Positions 6,136 through 7,918 of a stretch of DNA of 7,918 nucleotides are shown here, in pieces. The stretch's first letter is position 1; the number at the start of each line of letters is the position of its first letter. The translations under genes and the position numbers were made by a program. Source of the DNA: Burkholderiales bacterium. Lineage in GTDB: Bacteria; Pseudomonadota; Gammaproteobacteria; Burkholderiales; Burkholderiaceae_C. The DNA lies in NCBI GenBank assembly GCA_028869035.1, contig JAGWTL010000126.1, positions 1-7,918 on the forward strand, given 5' to 3'. Under the pieces are notes generated by a model. It worked only from the letters and a program-made list of their open reading frames with translations, made no database searches and had not been told where the DNA came from.

Positions 6136-6630
6136 ATGAACACCCGTTGGAAACCCAGCGTCACCGTGGCCGCCATCATCGAGCGCGATGGCCGTTTTCT
6201 GCTGGTCGAGGAAGAAACCGCCGAAGGCCTGAAGCTCAACAACCCGGCCGGCCATCTGGACCCGGGTGAGTCGCCTGTGGATGGCTGCGCGCGCGAAGCG
6301 CTTGAGGAAACCACCCATCGCTTCAAACCCACCCACTTGCTGGGCGTCTACCTCTCGCGCTTCCAGCGCCCGCGGACCGATGGCCCTGTCGAAGACATCA
6401 CCTACCTGCGTTTCGCCTACACCGGGGAGCTGGGCGACGTGGTGCCGGGCCGCACGCTGGACACCGGCATCCTGCGCACGGTCTGGATGAGCCCCGAGGA
6501 AATCCGCGCCAGCGTCGCGCGGCATCGCAGCCCCCTGCTGCTGCGCTGCATGGAAGACCATCTGCGCGGCCGGCGTTACCCGCTGGAGCTGGTCTACACC
6601 GACGCCACCGTGCAGTTGCTGCAAAGCTGA
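6136..6630 (+). CDS. Nudix hydrolase, NudJ-like
   Basis: This is a 164-residue cytosolic hydrolase of nucleoside diphosphates linked to another moiety. The Nudix box runs from Gly39 to His61: Gly39, Glu45, Arg53-Glu54 and Glu57-Glu58 (the metal-binding glutamates) are all present. The near-invariant Gly after the glutamates is Thr60, and the following hydrophobic position is His61. Other features recall E. coli NudJ (a thiamin-pyrophosphate/nucleoside-triphosphate hydrolase): an N-terminal VTVAAII strand (9-15), NNPAGHLDPGE (35-45), RSPLLL near 130, and the C-terminal RRYPLELV. NudJ identity is inference, since Nudix substrates cannot be read from the box. It is transcribed divergently from pntA, with no Shine-Dalgarno before the ATG and a -10-like CATAAT only 8 bases away. 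It ends 3 bp from the convergent dehydrogenase stop codon. Confidence 0.9.
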   Translation: MNTRWKPSVTVAAIIERDGRFLLVEEETAEGLKLNNPAGHLDPGESPVDGCAREALEETTHRFKPTHLLGVYLSRFQRPRTDGPVEDITYLRFAYTGELGDVVPGRTLDTGILRTVWMSPEEIRASVARHRSPLLLRCMEDHLRGRRYPLELVYTDATVQLLQS

Positions 6631-6633
6631 GCC

Positions 6634-7644
6634 TCAGCCGCGCGTCACTTCGCCTTCCAGCGTGTCGCCCTGCAGATAAAGGCGCAGATTGCGCAGGAAG
6701 AGTTCGGCACCGCGCTGGCGGGTGCCCAGGGAGGCCGAGGCGCTGTGCGGTGTCATCAGCACATGGGGCAGGCTCCACAACGGGGACTCGGGCGGCAGCG
6801 GCTCCTGGGCAAACACGTCCAGGTAGGCCCCCAGCAGATGACCGCTGGCCAGCGCGGCGATCAGGGCGGCTTCGTCGACGATTTCGCCGCGTGCGATGTT
6901 CACCAGACCCGCGCCCCGCGGCAGCAGGGCCAGACGGCGCGCGTTGACCAGGTGGCGCGTCTGCTCGCTCAGCGGACAGGCCAGCACCAGCCAGTCGCAG
7001 CGAGGCAGCAGGCCGTCGATGGCCTCCAGGCCCAGCACCTCGTCGAAAAACTCGGCCCGCTGCACCTGACGGCGCAGGCCGATGGTGCGCACGCCCAAGG
7101 CCTGCAGCCCACGGGCGATCCGCGTGCCGATGTGGCCCACGCCCACGATCACCGCGGTCTGCCCGCCCAGGTCATGCGACAGGTCCTGGTCCCGGATGGG
7201 AGCCCACTCGCGCTGCTGCTGCGCACCCAGCCAGTGCGGGAAGCCGCGCGCGAGCATCAGCAGCCCGGTCAGCGCGTTCAGAGCCACCGGCTCGGCATTG
7301 GTGCCCGCAGCCGTGGTGATGCGCACGCCGCGTTGTTTCGAGGGCTGGTACACGGGGTGGTCGAGACCGGCGGACACCAGCTGCAGCCACTTGAGATCCG
7401 GCGCCGCATCGATCAAAGACCAGAAAGCCTGCCCCTGCGGGCTGCGGTGCTTGGCCAGCGTTCCTTCCCAGATGTCGCGCGAATAAAAAGCCACCTCGAT
7501 GCTGGCGATCTGCTGCGCCGTGTAGCCCGCGTCCGGCTCGAAGTGCAGCAACTCCAGACGGCCCGGCGCCATCGCCAAGATCTCCGCCAGGGGCGCCTGG
7601 TAGTCGACGGCGATCTGCCGGGAGATCAGGAGGCTGGCGCTCAT
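6634..7644 (-). CDS. D-isomer-specific 2-hydroxyacid dehydrogenase family protein
   Basis: This cytosolic NAD(P)-dependent oxidoreductase interconverts a 2-keto acid and a D-2-hydroxy acid; the substrate cannot be told. The 336 residues show the two-domain family plan: a discontinuous substrate domain (1-115 and about 300-336) around a Rossmann domain with GVGHIG (168-173). The catalytic triad is in place: Arg252 in NIARGEIVDE, Glu281 in FAQEPLPPESPLW and His300 in MTPHSAS. After the second Rossmann strand (IGLRRQ, Arg191-Arg192) there is no acidic residue, and the arginines suggest NADP(H) rather than NAD(H), as in glyoxylate/hydroxypyruvate reductases of the GhrA type. The ATG is 2 bp after the upstream MmgE/PrpD stop codon and lacks a good Shine-Dalgarno, which points to translational coupling in an operon. 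The gene end converges on the Nudix gene. Confidence 0.92.
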   Translation of the reverse strand: MSASLLISRQIAVDYQAPLAEILAMAPGRLELLHFEPDAGYTAQQIASIEVAFYSRDIWEGTLAKHRSPQGQAFWSLIDAAPDLKWLQLVSAGLDHPVYQPSKQRGVRITTAAGTNAEPVALNALTGLLMLARGFPHWLGAQQQREWAPIRDQDLSHDLGGQTAVIVGVGHIGTRIARGLQALGVRTIGLRRQVQRAEFFDEVLGLEAIDGLLPRCDWLVLACPLSEQTRHLVNARRLALLPRGAGLVNIARGEIVDEAALIAALASGHLLGAYLDVFAQEPLPPESPLWSLPHVLMTPHSASASLGTRQRGAELFLRNLRLYLQGDTLEGEVTRG

Positions 7645-7646
7645 GC

Positions 7647-7918
7647 TCAGAGGCTGGTGAGGCGCAGGTCCGTGACCTGCAGCCGCTCCATCTGCCAGAG
7701 TTGCGCCAGCAGCTCGGCCGCCGCCTCGGCGCCGATGACCGGCGAGGCCAGTTCGGTGAACTTGTCCCTGATGTCCGCATCGCTGAGCGGAGCTTCCGGG
7801 TCGCCCTTGCGGCAGGGCGCGTACTGCTCGATCACACGGCCGTCGCGCAGGGTGATGACGATGCGCGCGGCGCGCAGGGCCGGGAAACCGGCGCTGAGCT
7901 GCGGGTCGGCCACGAGTT
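7647..7918 (-). CDS. MmgE/PrpD family protein, C-terminal part (5' end outside window)
   Basis: The frame is open through the window edge, giving about 90 C-terminal residues; the GTG at 7911-7913 is best read as an internal valine. The segment ITLRDGR followed by PCRKGDPEAPLSDADIRDKF resembles the C-terminal domain of the MmgE/PrpD family, which includes 2-methylcitrate dehydratase, aconitate decarboxylase-like and iminodisuccinate epimerase-like enzymes. The catalytic N-terminal helical domain is not visible, so the reaction is unknown. It sits 2 bp upstream of a D-2-hydroxyacid dehydrogenase, suggesting a shared organic-acid pathway. Recognition rests on the short, fairly distinctive KGDPE...PLSD signature. 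Confidence 0.8.
   Translation of the reverse strand, partial: LVADPQLSAGFPALRAARIVITLRDGRVIEQYAPCRKGDPEAPLSDADIRDKFTELASPVIGAEAAAELLAQLWQMERLQVTDLRLTSL

Noticed and set aside
6626..6638. Palindrome between the Nudix and dehydrogenase genes as a terminator
   Set aside because: The arms meet around one base, so RNA could form only about 4 bp with a 5-base loop, and no T-run follows in either direction.
7647..7913. Complete 88-residue protein starting at the GTG at 7913
   Set aside because: The frame stays open to the window edge and the sequence resembles an MmgE/PrpD C-terminal domain, so the GTG is an internal valine.

Overview
This window looks like ordinary chromosomal DNA from a high-GC betaproteobacterium. 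The protein sequences (FadD, fused-type PntA, an MTA/SAH nucleosidase, a Bug/MmgE-style organic-acid gene) suggest Burkholderiales, probably Comamonadaceae. That placement is inferred from remembered family resemblance and strong G/C third-position bias, not from a search. I see no tRNA, rRNA, CRISPR array, prophage or transposase gene.

Layout from left to right. Positions 1-255 (+) hold the C-terminal end of a CorA magnesium channel. A strong hairpin overlaps its stop codon and runs directly into a 94-bp palindromic, cloverleaf-like element (278-371). That element supplies the last codons and stop of the convergent MTA/SAH nucleosidase gene (360-1097, -). A REP-like inverted repeat fills the spacer between the nucleosidase and a long-chain acyl-CoA synthetase gene, fadD (1171-2844, -). 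Upstream of fadD a textbook intrinsic terminator closes the pntA-pntB operon (5993-2948, -), which encodes the two-subunit proton-translocating NAD(P) transhydrogenase.

A 142-bp divergent spacer separates pntA from a NudJ-like Nudix hydrolase (6136-6630, +). The spacer carries an 11-bp-arm inverted repeat in the pntA leader and a promoter-like pair that would give a leaderless Nudix mRNA. The Nudix gene converges, with only 3 bp between stop codons, on a D-2-hydroxyacid dehydrogenase gene (6634-7644, -). That gene follows by 2 bp the end of an MmgE/PrpD-family gene (7647 to the window edge, -).

Functionally, PntAB makes NADPH from NADH using the proton gradient, FadD activates fatty acids for degradation or lipid synthesis, and the nucleosidase removes by-products of S-adenosylmethionine use. 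The MmgE/PrpD plus dehydrogenase pair looks like part of an organic-acid catabolic operon that continues beyond the window. I found no convincing new multi-gene system. The signals most worth a second look are non-coding: the 94-bp palindromic element, the REP-like spacer, the pntA leader hairpin and the possibly leaderless Nudix start.
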